32,606 nt of DNA, taken from an uncultured Cytophagaceae bacterium (GTDB lineage: Bacteria > Bacteroidota > Bacteroidia > Cytophagales > Spirosomataceae). Positions 18,479 through 26,114 of the stretch are shown piece after piece. The position numbers were made by a program, and so were the translations under genes. The notes under the pieces are model-generated. The model had not been told where the DNA came from, did no database searches, and saw only the letters and a program-made list of their open reading frames with translations. The stretch's first letter is position 1. Every line of letters starts with the position of its first letter. Location: NCBI GenBank assembly GCA_903898715.1, contig CAIUGL010000088.1:1-32606 (forward strand), read 5' to 3'.

Positions 18479-18516
18479 AAAAGAAAAAGCCGCTATTAAA
18501 ATGTAATAGCGGCTTT
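18479..18516 (-). terminator. Rho-independent terminator of the peroxiredoxin gene
   Basis: A perfect 13-bp inverted repeat (18486-18498 with 18504-18516, AAAGCCGCTATTA arm) encloses a 5-nt loop. Reading the minus strand, it follows the peroxiredoxin stop at 18523 and is followed by a T-rich run (TTCTTTT). The opposite strand also has a T run after the stem, so some bidirectional activity is possible. Confidence 0.85.
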
Positions 18517-18522
18517 CCTTTT

Positions 18523-19191
18523 TTAAATGGTTTTTTTCGCCAAGTAAAAATCGATTTTTTCGCATGTTGTATCTGCGATACGTGCATCCATTTCAGCCAA
18601 GGTTTTTGGTGGAGGTACAATTACCTGATCACCTGGTCTCCAGTTTAATGGCATGGCCACTTTGTGTTTGTCGGTGAATTGCAATGCTTGAAGTGCACGT
18701 ACAATTTCATCCATATTACGGCCTACGTTTAATGGGTAATACATGATGAGACGAATCTTTTTAGACGGGTCGATAAAGAACACCGCACGAACTGCTGCTG
18801 TTTCACTTTCATTGGGCTGCAACATACCGTATAATTTTGATACGTGCATGTCTAAATCTGCGATGATTGGGAATTGAAAATATACCCCTGTTTTCTCGCG
18901 GACATTATTAACCCACGCTAAGTGCGAGTGAATACTGTCAATACTTAAGCCGATAAGCTCCGTGTTCATCGCGGTGAACTCATCTTGTCTTTCTGCAAAC
19001 CCACTCATCTCCGTAGTACATACCGGGGTGAAGTCGGCCGGATGTGAAAACATTACAATCCACTTATCCTTTGCAAAGTCTGAAAATTTTATTTTACCTG
19101 TTGTGGTTACTGCGGTAAAGTCAGGTGCCATATCCCCGATCCGAGGCATTGCATACATTTGTTCTGTTGTTTCCATGATCTTTCTATTCAT
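18523..19191 (-). CDS. Peroxiredoxin, Prx6-type
   Basis: The 222-residue cytoplasmic thiol peroxidase reduces hydrogen peroxide and organic hydroperoxides. The active-site motif PxxxTxxC is seen as PADFTPVC, with peroxidatic Cys58, Thr55 and Pro51. The long C-terminal domain after YPLNVGRNMDEIVRALQALQ is typical of the Prx6 subfamily, as are the PLNWRPGDQVIVPP stretch and the overall length. There is a second cysteine at 210 (DTTCEK), as in archaeal and some bacterial Prx6 proteins that use a C-terminal resolving cysteine. The start is uncertain. Met1 (19191) lies only 10 nt after a TAAGTTTG box, while Met6 (19176) is preceded by an AGAAAG ribosome-binding-like stretch and would suit that promoter better. 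The gene is monocistronic, with its own terminator, and divergent from the protease gene at 19328. Confidence 0.92.
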   Translation of the reverse strand: MNRKIMETTEQMYAMPRIGDMAPDFTAVTTTGKIKFSDFAKDKWIVMFSHPADFTPVCTTEMSGFAERQDEFTAMNTELIGLSIDSIHSHLAWVNNVREKTGVYFQFPIIADLDMHVSKLYGMLQPNESETAAVRAVFFIDPSKKIRLIMYYPLNVGRNMDEIVRALQALQFTDKHKVAMPLNWRPGDQVIVPPPKTLAEMDARIADTTCEKIDFYLAKKTI

Positions 19192-19201
19192 TAGTGTACT
19201 G

Positions 19202-19209
19202 CAAACTTA
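19202..19209 (-). promoter_or_regulatory. -7 box (TAAGTTTG) of the peroxiredoxin gene
   Basis: On the minus strand TAAGTTTG matches TAnnTTTG at all fixed positions. No TTTG is found at the usual -33 distance. A transcript starting about 6 nt downstream would begin next to the Met1 codon at 19191, so this box favours initiation at Met6 (19176) or a nearly leaderless message. Confidence 0.35.
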
Positions 19210-19327
19210 AAGCAGCTAATGGTCTTAATTTGTGACAATTATCACTTCTACTCAAAGCCTGTCCTTTTTTTTAATGGTATGGGATAAAAGAAAAATGACT
19301 AAATTCGAAAAACCCAATTTAAACCGA

Positions 19328-21820
19328 ATGAAAAAAGCTTTTACGCTCATCACTTGCCTTTGCGCAGTATCTTTTTTTAGTTTTGGGCAGTCGGCGAAAG
19401 CCCCTGCAACACCACCCGCAAAACCTGCTGATTCTTCCGCAGCAAAGCGACCAGCATCCAAGTCTAAATCCTACGATCAGGTCATTACCAAGGACGCTAA
19501 ATCCAAGAAAGGATTATTTACGGCACATCAAGTGGGCGATAAATATTACTTCGAAATCCCGAAGAAACATTTAGGAAAAGACATGTTATTGGTCAGTCAA
19601 ATCGCCAAACTCCCATCTGGCATCGGCGGAGGCTATGTGAATGCGGGGACTTCTTCCCGTGAGCAATTGATTGTTTGGGAGAAATTCCAAGAAAAGATCA
19701 TGATTAAAGTTAAATCGTATGCCTCAGTAGCGGCTGATTCCTTGCCGATTAGCTTGTCGGTGAAAGCCAATAATTACGAGCCGACCTTGTACATGTTTGA
19801 CATTGAAACCTATAGCAAAGATTCGAGCAACGTGGTAATCGATGTGACGAAGTTTTACAGCAGTGACATTCCAGCGATGAGTGGTTTGGACGCGTCATTA
19901 CGTGAGGCTCATAAAGTTAGAAATTTAGATCCGAGCAGAAGCTTTATTCGTTCGATTAAATCCTTCCCGTTGAACATCGAGGTCTTACAAGATTTTACAT
20001 TTAATGCCTCGAAGCCATCGGTGACGCCTTACACGGAAACACTTAGTATGCAGATGAATCAGTCGATGATTTTATTGCCTGAGAAGCCGATGAAGCCGCG
20101 TTTATTCGATCAGCGTGTGGGTTATTTTACGCAAAAGCAATATGATTATTCGAGTGAAGAATTAAAGTCGGACCAAAAAACATATATCCAACGCTGGCGA
20201 TTGGAGCCGAAAGATATGGCCGCGTATAAGCGTGGAGAATTGGTAGAACCGATCAAACCGATTGTCTATTATTTAGATCCGGCTACGCCGATGAAATTGC
20301 GCAAGCACATGAAAAAGGGTGTGGAGAATTGGCAAAAAGCCTTTGAGGTAGCTGGGTTCAAAAATGCGATCATTTGTAAAGATCCACCAACCGCAGCGGA
20401 GGATCCGGATTTTTCACCGGAGGATATTCGGTATTCCGTAATTCGTTATGTAGCAAGTACCACACGAAATGCGACGGGGCCAAGTGTCAGCGATCCGCGT
20501 TCTGGGGAGATTATTGAGAGTGATATTATTTGGTACCATAACCACTTGCGTTCATACCGTAATCGGTTTTTATTAGAGACGGGCGCTTCGAATCCGAACG
20601 CTCGGACCTTGGATACGCGCGAAGAGGACATTGGTGAAATGATGGAAATGGTGATTTCACATGAGGTAGGTCACGCCTTAGGTTTCCCACACAATATGGG
20701 GGCGAGTAGCTCGTATGAGGTGGAGAATTACCGCAAGGGAGACTTCACAACTAAGGAGGGAATTTCTGCGAGTATTATGGATTATGCGCGTTTTAATTAC
20801 ATCGCGCAGCCGGGGGATCAGGGAGTTCGATACATTCGCCAAATGGGTCCGTATGATAATTATGCGGTGAATTGGGGCTACCGCGTTTTGCCGGATGCGG
20901 TTCGTCCAGAAGATGAAGTACCGACCTTAGACAAATGGATTGAGGCCAAAGCTGGGGATCCAAGATTCCGTTTTGGAAGTCAGGGAACGACATTTGACCC
21001 AAGTTCACAGACGGAAGATATCGGTAACGATCCGATTCGCGCAAGCACGTATGCGGTGAAAAACTTGAAATATGTGGCTAAGAATTTGGCTGATTGGACA
21101 AGCAAAAAGACGAATGATTACGAAGATTTGATTGAATTGAATGATGAGCTTTTAGGTTCATGGTCACGCTATGTGGGACATGTAACGACGATGGTAGGTG
21201 GGGTATATGAGCAATATGCAAAGCCAAATCAAAACATTTCGTCGTACAATCCGGTACCGAAGGCGAGCCAACAAGCCGCTGTTAACTGGTTGATTACCAA
21301 TGCATTCACGAATGTTGACTGGTTGATTAACAAAGAAGTGGTTACGCATCACATGGCCGGATACACGGATCGGATTCGTAGCTTACAGGTTAGCCCATTG
21401 AACCGCATGTTGAGTTTAGAGACCTTTGCGCGTTTGGATAATAGTGGCTTGACTACGGCTAATAATTACAAGACGATTGATCTTTTTCAAGATTTACGCG
21501 GAGGCATTTGGACTGAGTTAGCTGCAGGGAAAAACATCGATCGGTATCGTCGGAATTTGCAAAAAGCCTACATCGAACGCTTGAAAGCTTTGATGACGGA
21601 TCAAGCGCCTGCGCCTCCTGCCGCGGCTGGTCAATTTGGTCCAGCGCGTGAGACTTATCCAGTAGCGCAGTCGGACGTTCGTTCGATCGTTCGTGGTGAG
21701 TTAAAAGCGCTTCAAGCAAGCTTGGCTTTAGCGAAGGGCAAGTATGCGGATAAGGAAGTTCGCTACCATCTAGATGATTGTTTGGAGCGTGTTGGTTTGA
21801 TTTTAAATCCTAGGAAGTAG
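19328..21820 (+). CDS. Exported zinc-dependent metalloprotease, metzincin-like, with DUF5117/DUF5118-type N-terminal regions
   Basis: I start the protein at 19328 (830 residues). MKKAFTLITCLCAVSFFSFGQ is a clear signal peptide ending in FGQ, and an upstream in-frame ATG at 19232 would bury it. After a Pro/Ala/Lys-rich linker come regions resembling DUF5118 (about 50-100) and DUF5117 (about 110-300). The peptidase domain follows, with the extended zinc motif HEVGHALGFPH at 445-455 (HExxHxxGxxH) and a Met-turn SIMDY with Met484. These are metzincin features. The C-terminal region (about 500-830) is helical and typical of the family. It is a periplasmic or secreted protease of unknown substrate, common in Bacteroidota. 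Its 3' end overlaps the convergent CPBP-like gene by 11 nt. Confidence 0.9.
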   Translation: MKKAFTLITCLCAVSFFSFGQSAKAPATPPAKPADSSAAKRPASKSKSYDQVITKDAKSKKGLFTAHQVGDKYYFEIPKKHLGKDMLLVSQIAKLPSGIGGGYVNAGTSSREQLIVWEKFQEKIMIKVKSYASVAADSLPISLSVKANNYEPTLYMFDIETYSKDSSNVVIDVTKFYSSDIPAMSGLDASLREAHKVRNLDPSRSFIRSIKSFPLNIEVLQDFTFNASKPSVTPYTETLSMQMNQSMILLPEKPMKPRLFDQRVGYFTQKQYDYSSEELKSDQKTYIQRWRLEPKDMAAYKRGELVEPIKPIVYYLDPATPMKLRKHMKKGVENWQKAFEVAGFKNAIICKDPPTAAEDPDFSPEDIRYSVIRYVASTTRNATGPSVSDPRSGEIIESDIIWYHNHLRSYRNRFLLETGASNPNARTLDTREEDIGEMMEMVISHEVGHALGFPHNMGASSSYEVENYRKGDFTTKEGISASIMDYARFNYIAQPGDQGVRYIRQMGPYDNYAVNWGYRVLPDAVRPEDEVPTLDKWIEAKAGDPRFRFGSQGTTFDPSSQTEDIGNDPIRASTYAVKNLKYVAKNLADWTSKKTNDYEDLIELNDELLGSWSRYVGHVTTMVGGVYEQYAKPNQNISSYNPVPKASQQAAVNWLITNAFTNVDWLINKEVVTHHMAGYTDRIRSLQVSPLNRMLSLETFARLDNSGLTTANNYKTIDLFQDLRGGIWTELAAGKNIDRYRRNLQKAYIERLKALMTDQAPAPPAAAGQFGPARETYPVAQSDVRSIVRGELKALQASLALAKGKYADKEVRYHLDDCLERVGLILNPRK

Positions 21821-22502
21821 TTTTTAGGAGAAAAAATTCGATGATTACTCCATTCAAAATATGCCAAATGAAGTAGTGGCTTAGTCGAATGAGTAGTGCA
21901 GAAACGAAGCCGCTTTTTTTCAAGTAAAAGGCCTGTATTAAATTCATGGAAAAACCTGAAAGGAACGCATATATGATAAACCAAAGCGGGCCACTTGGGA
22001 ACTGTTCAAGAGGCTCACGTAGGGAAGTAAGTAAGGCGATTCCCCAAAATATAGGGGGAATCGCTTTTTCGTTTGTATAGCGCCTTGCAATAAATAAGAC
22101 TAATGTGATAGGAATTAGTCGATAGAAAACCTCAATTTCAAAAGCACCGGAGAAGAACAAAAACAGCGAATAAGGGAAAGGTTGCGTGTAGGGAGGAAGT
22201 ACTTTGTGCGGCGGATGATGCAAGCCATGCTCAATAATTAGTAAGTCGGCAAATCCAAAAGCCAAGCCAATCAGCACAGGCATCCAGACTTTGTTTTTTA
22301 AGGAAATAGTCTTTTCCCAAAATTCAGGAATTTTAGCGTTTGGAATTAAGAAGACAAACGGAATACCCATACACATGAATAAGACATTTTCATAGTTCCA
22401 GATGCGGGGTTCGGCCTGTTCAAAGGATGTTTGATGGCCGATGAAAATGCCAAGAATTGTTATGGCGAGGAATCCGAGGTAGATTACTAGCGAGCGGTTC
22501 AT
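21810..22502 (-). CDS. CPBP-like intramembrane protein, possibly catalytically altered
   Basis: The 230-residue protein has about seven hydrophobic segments. Its arrangement recalls CPBP/Abi family intramembrane metalloproteases. A Glu-rich segment EIEVFYR (residues 122-128) sits at the start of a helix, and a late helix carries SHYFIWHILNG (208-217) with His209, His213 and Asn216. The canonical first motif is EExxxR; here the first Glu position is Ile123, with Glu122 and Glu124 on either side, so activity is uncertain. It is the last gene of a minus-strand unit, starting 2 nt after the SRPBCC gene. Its 3' end overlaps that of the metalloprotease gene. Alternatively it is an unrelated membrane protein of unknown function. 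Confidence 0.6.
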   Translation of the reverse strand: MNRSLVIYLGFLAITILGIFIGHQTSFEQAEPRIWNYENVLFMCMGIPFVFLIPNAKIPEFWEKTISLKNKVWMPVLIGLAFGFADLLIIEHGLHHPPHKVLPPYTQPFPYSLFLFFSGAFEIEVFYRLIPITLVLFIARRYTNEKAIPPIFWGIALLTSLREPLEQFPSGPLWFIIYAFLSGFSMNLIQAFYLKKSGFVSALLIRLSHYFIWHILNGVIIEFFLLKTTS

Positions 22503-22504
22503 GT

Positions 22505-22912
22505 TTATTGGGCTTCTACATAGCTTTTGAAGTTATCTAAAATCATTTGCCAGCCGGCTTGTTGCAGATCCTCTGGGTTTTGATTTTCCGGCTCAAAATG
22601 TTCGGTTACTTTCGTTCCTGCTTCGATGGTTTCGAAAGTAACCTGCATATTGCGGCCATCGCCAATGTAAATGTGGAGCGATTGTTCTGGGTTAATTTCA
22701 AGGTAAGTGCCCCAAAAATCAAAGCTCATCGAGCCGTCTCTAGCCGCCATTTCGTAGTGAAATTCGCCGCCCACTTGCAGGTTGGTGGTCGCTTTCGGGC
22801 AATGCCAATCGGGGGAAGCGAAGTTCCAGTTTTGGATATGTGCTGGGGTTGTCCATTTTTCCCAAACGATATGTATAGGAGCGTTGATTGTTGTTTGTAC
22901 GGTAATCATCAT
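22505..22912 (-). CDS. SRPBCC / AHSA1 (Hsp90 ATPase activator homologue 1-like) protein
   Basis: The 135-residue cytoplasmic protein has the START-like helix-grip fold signature: INAPIHIVWEKWTTPAHIQNWNFAS at residues 9-33, VGGEFHYEMAARDGS near 47, FWGTYLEINPEQSL near 66, and a C-terminal helix AGWQMILDNFKSYVE. This is the pattern of small AHSA1/polyketide-cyclase-like proteins that bind hydrophobic ligands. The specific ligand is unknown. It starts 2 nt after the fucosidase stop, and the CPBP-like gene starts 2 nt after its own stop, so the three form one unit. A tandem ATG (22912 and 22909) leaves the exact start open by one codon. Confidence 0.85.
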   Translation of the reverse strand: MMITVQTTINAPIHIVWEKWTTPAHIQNWNFASPDWHCPKATTNLQVGGEFHYEMAARDGSMSFDFWGTYLEINPEQSLHIYIGDGRNMQVTFETIEAGTKVTEHFEPENQNPEDLQQAGWQMILDNFKSYVEAQ

Positions 22913-22914
22913 CG

Positions 22915-24255
22915 TTATTTGGCTCCATCCATGGAGCTTTGTTTTGTTTTATCGGCTTGAGGCAAACGCCCTTTTGCGTTAGCAATTTTCAATACGACGG
23001 CGTTCGGCCATTTGTTATTCGTGTAGAAGCGTTGGCCATTGACGGCGCTAATTGTTAAACCTAATGGGCTCGCAGTGACGTAAGTTTTCGCATCAAAATC
23101 TTGTTTGTATTCGACAAGTTCCCCTTTGTAACCTAAGGTTTCCACCGTCGTTTTCTCATTTCCAAGGATGTTCGAAAGTACGAAATTTTTGCGTTCGCCG
23201 TATTTCCAGTCGTCCGGCGAGGCACGTAAGATGAATGCATAAATGTATTTTTCATCGTTCGATTGTGTATACCAAACGCCTTCTTCTTTGATGATTGGCA
23301 TCGGTTTCACGGCGTAAATAGCTTCGGAATAGGCGAAGTTCCAAAGTGCGATTTCGCGTAGGATTGCTTCTTGTTCGATTTGAATTTCCCCGTTTGGTTT
23401 TGGACCTACGTTTAATAAGAAGTTCCCTCCTTTCGCTCGAATTTCGGCCAACATATTAATAACGGTAGTTCCTGATTTCTGTGGATCGTTGGTTGGCTTA
23501 TATTGCCAGTCGGTGCCCATCGTATAACAGGCCTCCCAAGGCATAGGCAATGCTGCATTCGGTGTCGTTTGCTCTGGCGTTTTCATCGCGTCACGGGTGA
23601 TGACTAAATCGGGGTTGATCGCCCATGCGTGTTCACGGAGACCATCACCAGGTCCGTCGATAAATAGGATATCGATTTTGCCGTATTGGGTCAACAACTC
23701 TTTCAGTTGGGCCTTGTCATATTCCATCAAACCTGGATTGGTTTTTGGATAATGTGCGGGATCTTGTGCTCTGCCGATTGGTTGCTTGTGCGTATGTAAA
23801 TAGTAAAAATCGTCTGGAGAAAAGTAGAGGCCAACGGCAATTCCTTCGGCTCTAAATGCTTCGACGATTTCTTTGGTCACGTCCCGTTTAAAGGGCGTGT
23901 TCATGACATTGAAAGTGGTCGTTTTGGTGTTGAACATGGCGAAACCTGCGTGATGTTTGGCCGTAAAAACGACGTATTTCATGCCGGCAAGTTTGGCTAA
24001 TTTGGCCCAGTCTTTGGGTTTAAACTGTTCTGGATTAAAGTAGGACGGAAGTTCTTTGATGTATTTATTGACATATTCGTCAGACGCACCCGCCATCGAG
24101 TGACTGATCACGGCGCCCAAACTTACATCCACATTCCAGTGGATAAACATCCCGAAACCTAGGTCTTGAAACCAATTAACGCGTTCCGGTTTATTGGCGG
24201 TTTGTTGGCCTATTGCCGTAAAACCAAGCAAGAGGAAGAGGAAAATCTTTTTCAT
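22915..24255 (-). CDS. Alpha-L-fucosidase, GH29
   Basis: The 446-residue exported enzyme hydrolyses terminal alpha-L-fucose from glycans. I start it at 24255, where MKKIFLFLLLGFTAIGQ forms a signal peptide; an in-frame start 96 nt upstream would add non-leader residues. GH29 features in order: WFQDLGFGMFIHWNV near the mature N-terminus, AKLAGMKYVVFTAKHHAGFAMF near 95-116, TPFKRDVTKEIVEAFRAEGI near 126-145, GLYFSPDDFYY, then the nucleophile region DILFIDGP with Asp200, and GGNFLLNVGPKPNGEI near 280. The C-terminus carries a short beta domain. It is the first gene of a unit with SRPBCC and CPBP-like genes; these partners do not suggest a classical polysaccharide-utilisation locus, since no SusC/SusD pair is nearby. 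Confidence 0.92.
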   Translation of the reverse strand: MKKIFLFLLLGFTAIGQQTANKPERVNWFQDLGFGMFIHWNVDVSLGAVISHSMAGASDEYVNKYIKELPSYFNPEQFKPKDWAKLAKLAGMKYVVFTAKHHAGFAMFNTKTTTFNVMNTPFKRDVTKEIVEAFRAEGIAVGLYFSPDDFYYLHTHKQPIGRAQDPAHYPKTNPGLMEYDKAQLKELLTQYGKIDILFIDGPGDGLREHAWAINPDLVITRDAMKTPEQTTPNAALPMPWEACYTMGTDWQYKPTNDPQKSGTTVINMLAEIRAKGGNFLLNVGPKPNGEIQIEQEAILREIALWNFAYSEAIYAVKPMPIIKEEGVWYTQSNDEKYIYAFILRASPDDWKYGERKNFVLSNILGNEKTTVETLGYKGELVEYKQDFDAKTYVTASPLGLTISAVNGQRFYTNNKWPNAVVLKIANAKGRLPQADKTKQSSMDGAK

Positions 24256-24432
24256 ATAGCTAAAAGAGGTCGAGCGTTTAAATCTACCAAAAATGTATTC
24301 TAGATTGAAAAATATGAACTTAAATTTACCTTCCATTCTTTTAGGCAACAATGTGGACTCGTTTCGTATGTTGAAAACTAAATCGCAGTAGGACTTACAC
24401 TCAACCTATCGGCCAATTGACCCAGGGCATCT

Positions 24433-24464
24433 TATGGGATAATTAGGGGCTTTGACTATATTTG
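24433..24464 (+). promoter_or_regulatory. Promoter of fabV
   Basis: TATG (24433-24436) is followed after 20 nt by TATATTTG (24457-24464). The -7 box is a perfect match to TAnnTTTG and the -33 box matches 3 of 4 positions. Transcription would begin near 24470, giving a leader of about 15 nt before the ATG at 24486. This also argues against using the in-frame TTG at 24462 as a start. Confidence 0.55.
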
Positions 24465-24485
24465 CACAAACAAAATTCAAGCACT

Positions 24486-25688
24486 ATGATTATTGAACCT
24501 AGAATGAGAGGGTTTATCTGTTTGACATCACACCCAAAAGGTTGCGAGAAGAACGTATTAAATCAAATTGACTATGTGAAGTCCAAAGGCAAAATTGCCG
24601 GGGCGAAAAAAGTGCTTGTCATCGGAGCCTCGACGGGTTTTGGTTTAGCCTCTCGCATCACAAGTGCATTCGGATCGGATGCCGCGACGATAGGCGTATT
24701 TTTTGAAAAAGCACCTGCAGAAGGCAAAACAGCCTCTCCAGGGTATTACAATAGCCTCGCATTCGAAGCAGCGGCAAAAAATGCGGGTCTTTATGCGAAG
24801 AGCATCAACGGCGACGCGTTCTCCAACGAAGTAAAAGCGCAAACGATCGATTTAATCAAGGCGGATTTAGGCCAAATCGATTTAGTGATTTATAGTTTAG
24901 CATCACCGGTTCGCCAGCACCCAGTTACGGGAGTGATGCACCGTTCGGTGTTGAAGCCTATCGGCGACACCTTCACGGACAAAACGGTTGATTTTCACAC
25001 AGGCATTGTTTCGGATGTGACGATTACACCTTGTAACGACGAAGATATTGCGAATACGGTGGAAGTGATGGGTGGTGAAGATTGGCAAATGTGGATGGAT
25101 GCCTTATTGGACGCTGGTGTTTTAGCCGACGGTGCGATGACCGTTGCGTATTCGTACATTGGGCCAAAAGTAACAGAGCCGGTTTACCGTAAGGGAACGA
25201 TTGGAATGGCAAAAGACCATTTAGAAGCGACGGCGTTTAAGATTACGGATGATTTGGCCAAAATAGGAGGCAAAGCTTTCGTTTCAGTGAACAAAGCTTT
25301 GGTGACTCAAGCCAGTTCAGCGATCCCTGTGATTCCATTGTACATCTCGTTATTGTATAAAATTATGAAAGCTAAAGGCACGCATGAAGGTTGTATCGAG
25401 CAGATCCAACGTTTATTCAGTGCACGTTTATATACGAATGGTTCGATTCCAGTGGACGAGAAAGGACGTATTCGCATCGACGATTGGGAAATGGATGAAG
25501 CAGTTCAAAAAGAAGTGGCTGAATTGTGGAAAGGCGCTACGACGGAGAACCTACCAGCGATCGGCGATTTAGCGGGATATAAATCGGACTTCTCTAGTTT
25601 ATTCGGCTTCGGATTTGATGGCGTTGATTACGCAGCAGATGCGAATGAAATGGTCGAGATTCCGGGATTGATTACGGTAGTGAAATAA
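24486..25688 (+). CDS. fabV: Trans-2-enoyl-CoA/enoyl-ACP reductase FabV (NADH)
   Basis: The 400-residue cytoplasmic enzyme performs the last reduction of the fatty-acid elongation cycle with NADH. It opens with MIIEPRMRGFICLTSHPKGC, the FabV-typical N-terminus. The nucleotide-binding turn is VIGASTGFG (near residue 46), and the catalytic YX8K pair is Tyr234 and Lys243, close to the positions known in other FabV proteins. Length matches the family (about 397-400). I chose ATG 24486 over the in-frame TTG at 24462, because the promoter box covers that TTG and the family begins at MII. FabV is intrinsically insensitive to triclosan in characterised examples. The gene is monocistronic, with a promoter at 24433-24464 and a terminator at 25693-25720. 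Confidence 0.95.
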   Translation: MIIEPRMRGFICLTSHPKGCEKNVLNQIDYVKSKGKIAGAKKVLVIGASTGFGLASRITSAFGSDAATIGVFFEKAPAEGKTASPGYYNSLAFEAAAKNAGLYAKSINGDAFSNEVKAQTIDLIKADLGQIDLVIYSLASPVRQHPVTGVMHRSVLKPIGDTFTDKTVDFHTGIVSDVTITPCNDEDIANTVEVMGGEDWQMWMDALLDAGVLADGAMTVAYSYIGPKVTEPVYRKGTIGMAKDHLEATAFKITDDLAKIGGKAFVSVNKALVTQASSAIPVIPLYISLLYKIMKAKGTHEGCIEQIQRLFSARLYTNGSIPVDEKGRIRIDDWEMDEAVQKEVAELWKGATTENLPAIGDLAGYKSDFSSLFGFGFDGVDYAADANEMVEIPGLITVVK

Positions 25689-25692
25689 ATGG

Positions 25693-25720
25693 AAAGCCAT
25701 CTGAAAGGATGGCTTTTTTT
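25693..25720 (+). terminator. Rho-independent terminator of fabV
   Basis: A 9-bp stem (AAAGCCATC at 25693-25701 with GATGGCTTT at 25708-25716) and a 6-nt loop are followed by a run of T (25714-25720). It begins 4 nt after the fabV stop. Confidence 0.85.
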
Positions 25721-25728
25721 ATGAGTAT

Positions 25729-25795
25729 ATGAGCATATTCGAACGCATGCGTGCCGGCGGAGTTATTCCAAATAGCGACCCAGCATGGGCGGAGG
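25729..25795 (+). pseudogene. 5' remnant of a sugar O-acetyltransferase gene
   Basis: From the ATG at 25729 the frame reads MSIFERMRAGGVIPNSDPAW and a few more residues. This closely resembles the N-terminus of hexapeptide-repeat sugar (maltose/galactoside-type) O-acetyltransferases of Bacteroidota. No hexapeptide repeat follows. After about 22 codons the similarity ends, and the frame stops at a TGA about 50 nt further on. Directly behind it, in another frame, lies the end of a PhzF-type gene. I read this as a truncated gene left by a deletion. The assignment rests on a short stretch and recalled family patterns. Confidence 0.5.
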
Positions 25796-25927
25796 TTTGG
25801 GAAAACCGAATTAACTGCCCGACAAGTATCTCAACGCACTGGTGACTTAACGTGTAAATTACTAGGGGATCGCGTAGAGATTGCAGGGGAGGCGGTATTG
25901 TATTTGCGAGGCGAGATTGAAATCTAA
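25796..25927 (+). pseudogene. 3' remnant of a PhzF-family isomerase/epimerase gene
   Basis: A frame offset from the preceding fragment reads FGKTELTARQVSQRTGDLTC, then LLGDRVEIAGEAVLYLRGEI, and ends in TAA at 25925-25927. This is the C-terminal pattern of PhzF-family proteins (QxSxRxG, then a GDRVxIxGxAVxxLxGEI strand pair). A full PhzF protein is around 260-290 residues, so only about the last 43 remain. There is no start codon, and the upstream sequence belongs to a different gene, so it cannot be functional. The junction lies near 25790-25800. Confidence 0.65.
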
Positions 25928-25976
25928 TACAGAAAGTTCCTCAAAACAAATTTCGATTGTGGTTCGTTTAACCCTC

Positions 25977-26114
25977 ATGCAAGGCGTTAAAAAACAACAT
26001 TTACCCTCCAAAACCTGCCCCGTTTGCAACCGCCCTTTCGCCTGGCGTAAGAATTGGGAAAAGAATTGGGACCAAATCATCTATTGTGGTGAAAAGTGCA
26101 GACGTAGCAAATAA
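25977..26114 (+). CDS. DUF2256 zinc-ribbon protein
   Basis: The 45-residue protein carries four cysteines in a zinc-ribbon arrangement: CPVC (Cys14 and Cys17) and CGEKC (Cys37 and Cys41). Between them is the DUF2256-typical PFAWRKNWEKNW segment, and the C-terminus is basic (RRSK). I start it at 25977 (MQGVKKQHLPSKTC), which matches the family's usual 40-55 residues; an in-frame ATG at 25881 would run back into the PhzF remnant. DUF2256 has no established function but is regularly found beside photolyase/cryptochrome genes, as here. The next gene overlaps its last 29 nt, so the two are translationally linked. A role as a small metal-binding accessory to the flavoproteins is a guess. Confidence 0.85.
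   Translation: MQGVKKQHLPSKTCPVCNRPFAWRKNWEKNWDQIIYCGEKCRRSK

Noticed and set aside
19232-19327. An upstream in-frame ATG that would lengthen the metalloprotease by 32 residues.
   Set aside because: It would place a non-leader stretch before a perfect signal peptide beginning at 19328; exported homologues start at the leader.
24256-24351. An upstream in-frame start for the fucosidase.
   Set aside because: The added 32 residues precede the signal peptide MKKIFLFLLLGFTAIGQ and have no family support.
24462-24485. TTG start for fabV.
   Set aside because: It overlaps the TATATTTG promoter box, and the family N-terminus begins at the ATG at 24486.
25881-25976. Longer DUF2256 protein starting at 25881.
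   Set aside because: The extra 32 residues are an out-of-frame reading of the PhzF remnant; the family is about 45 residues and begins near 25977.
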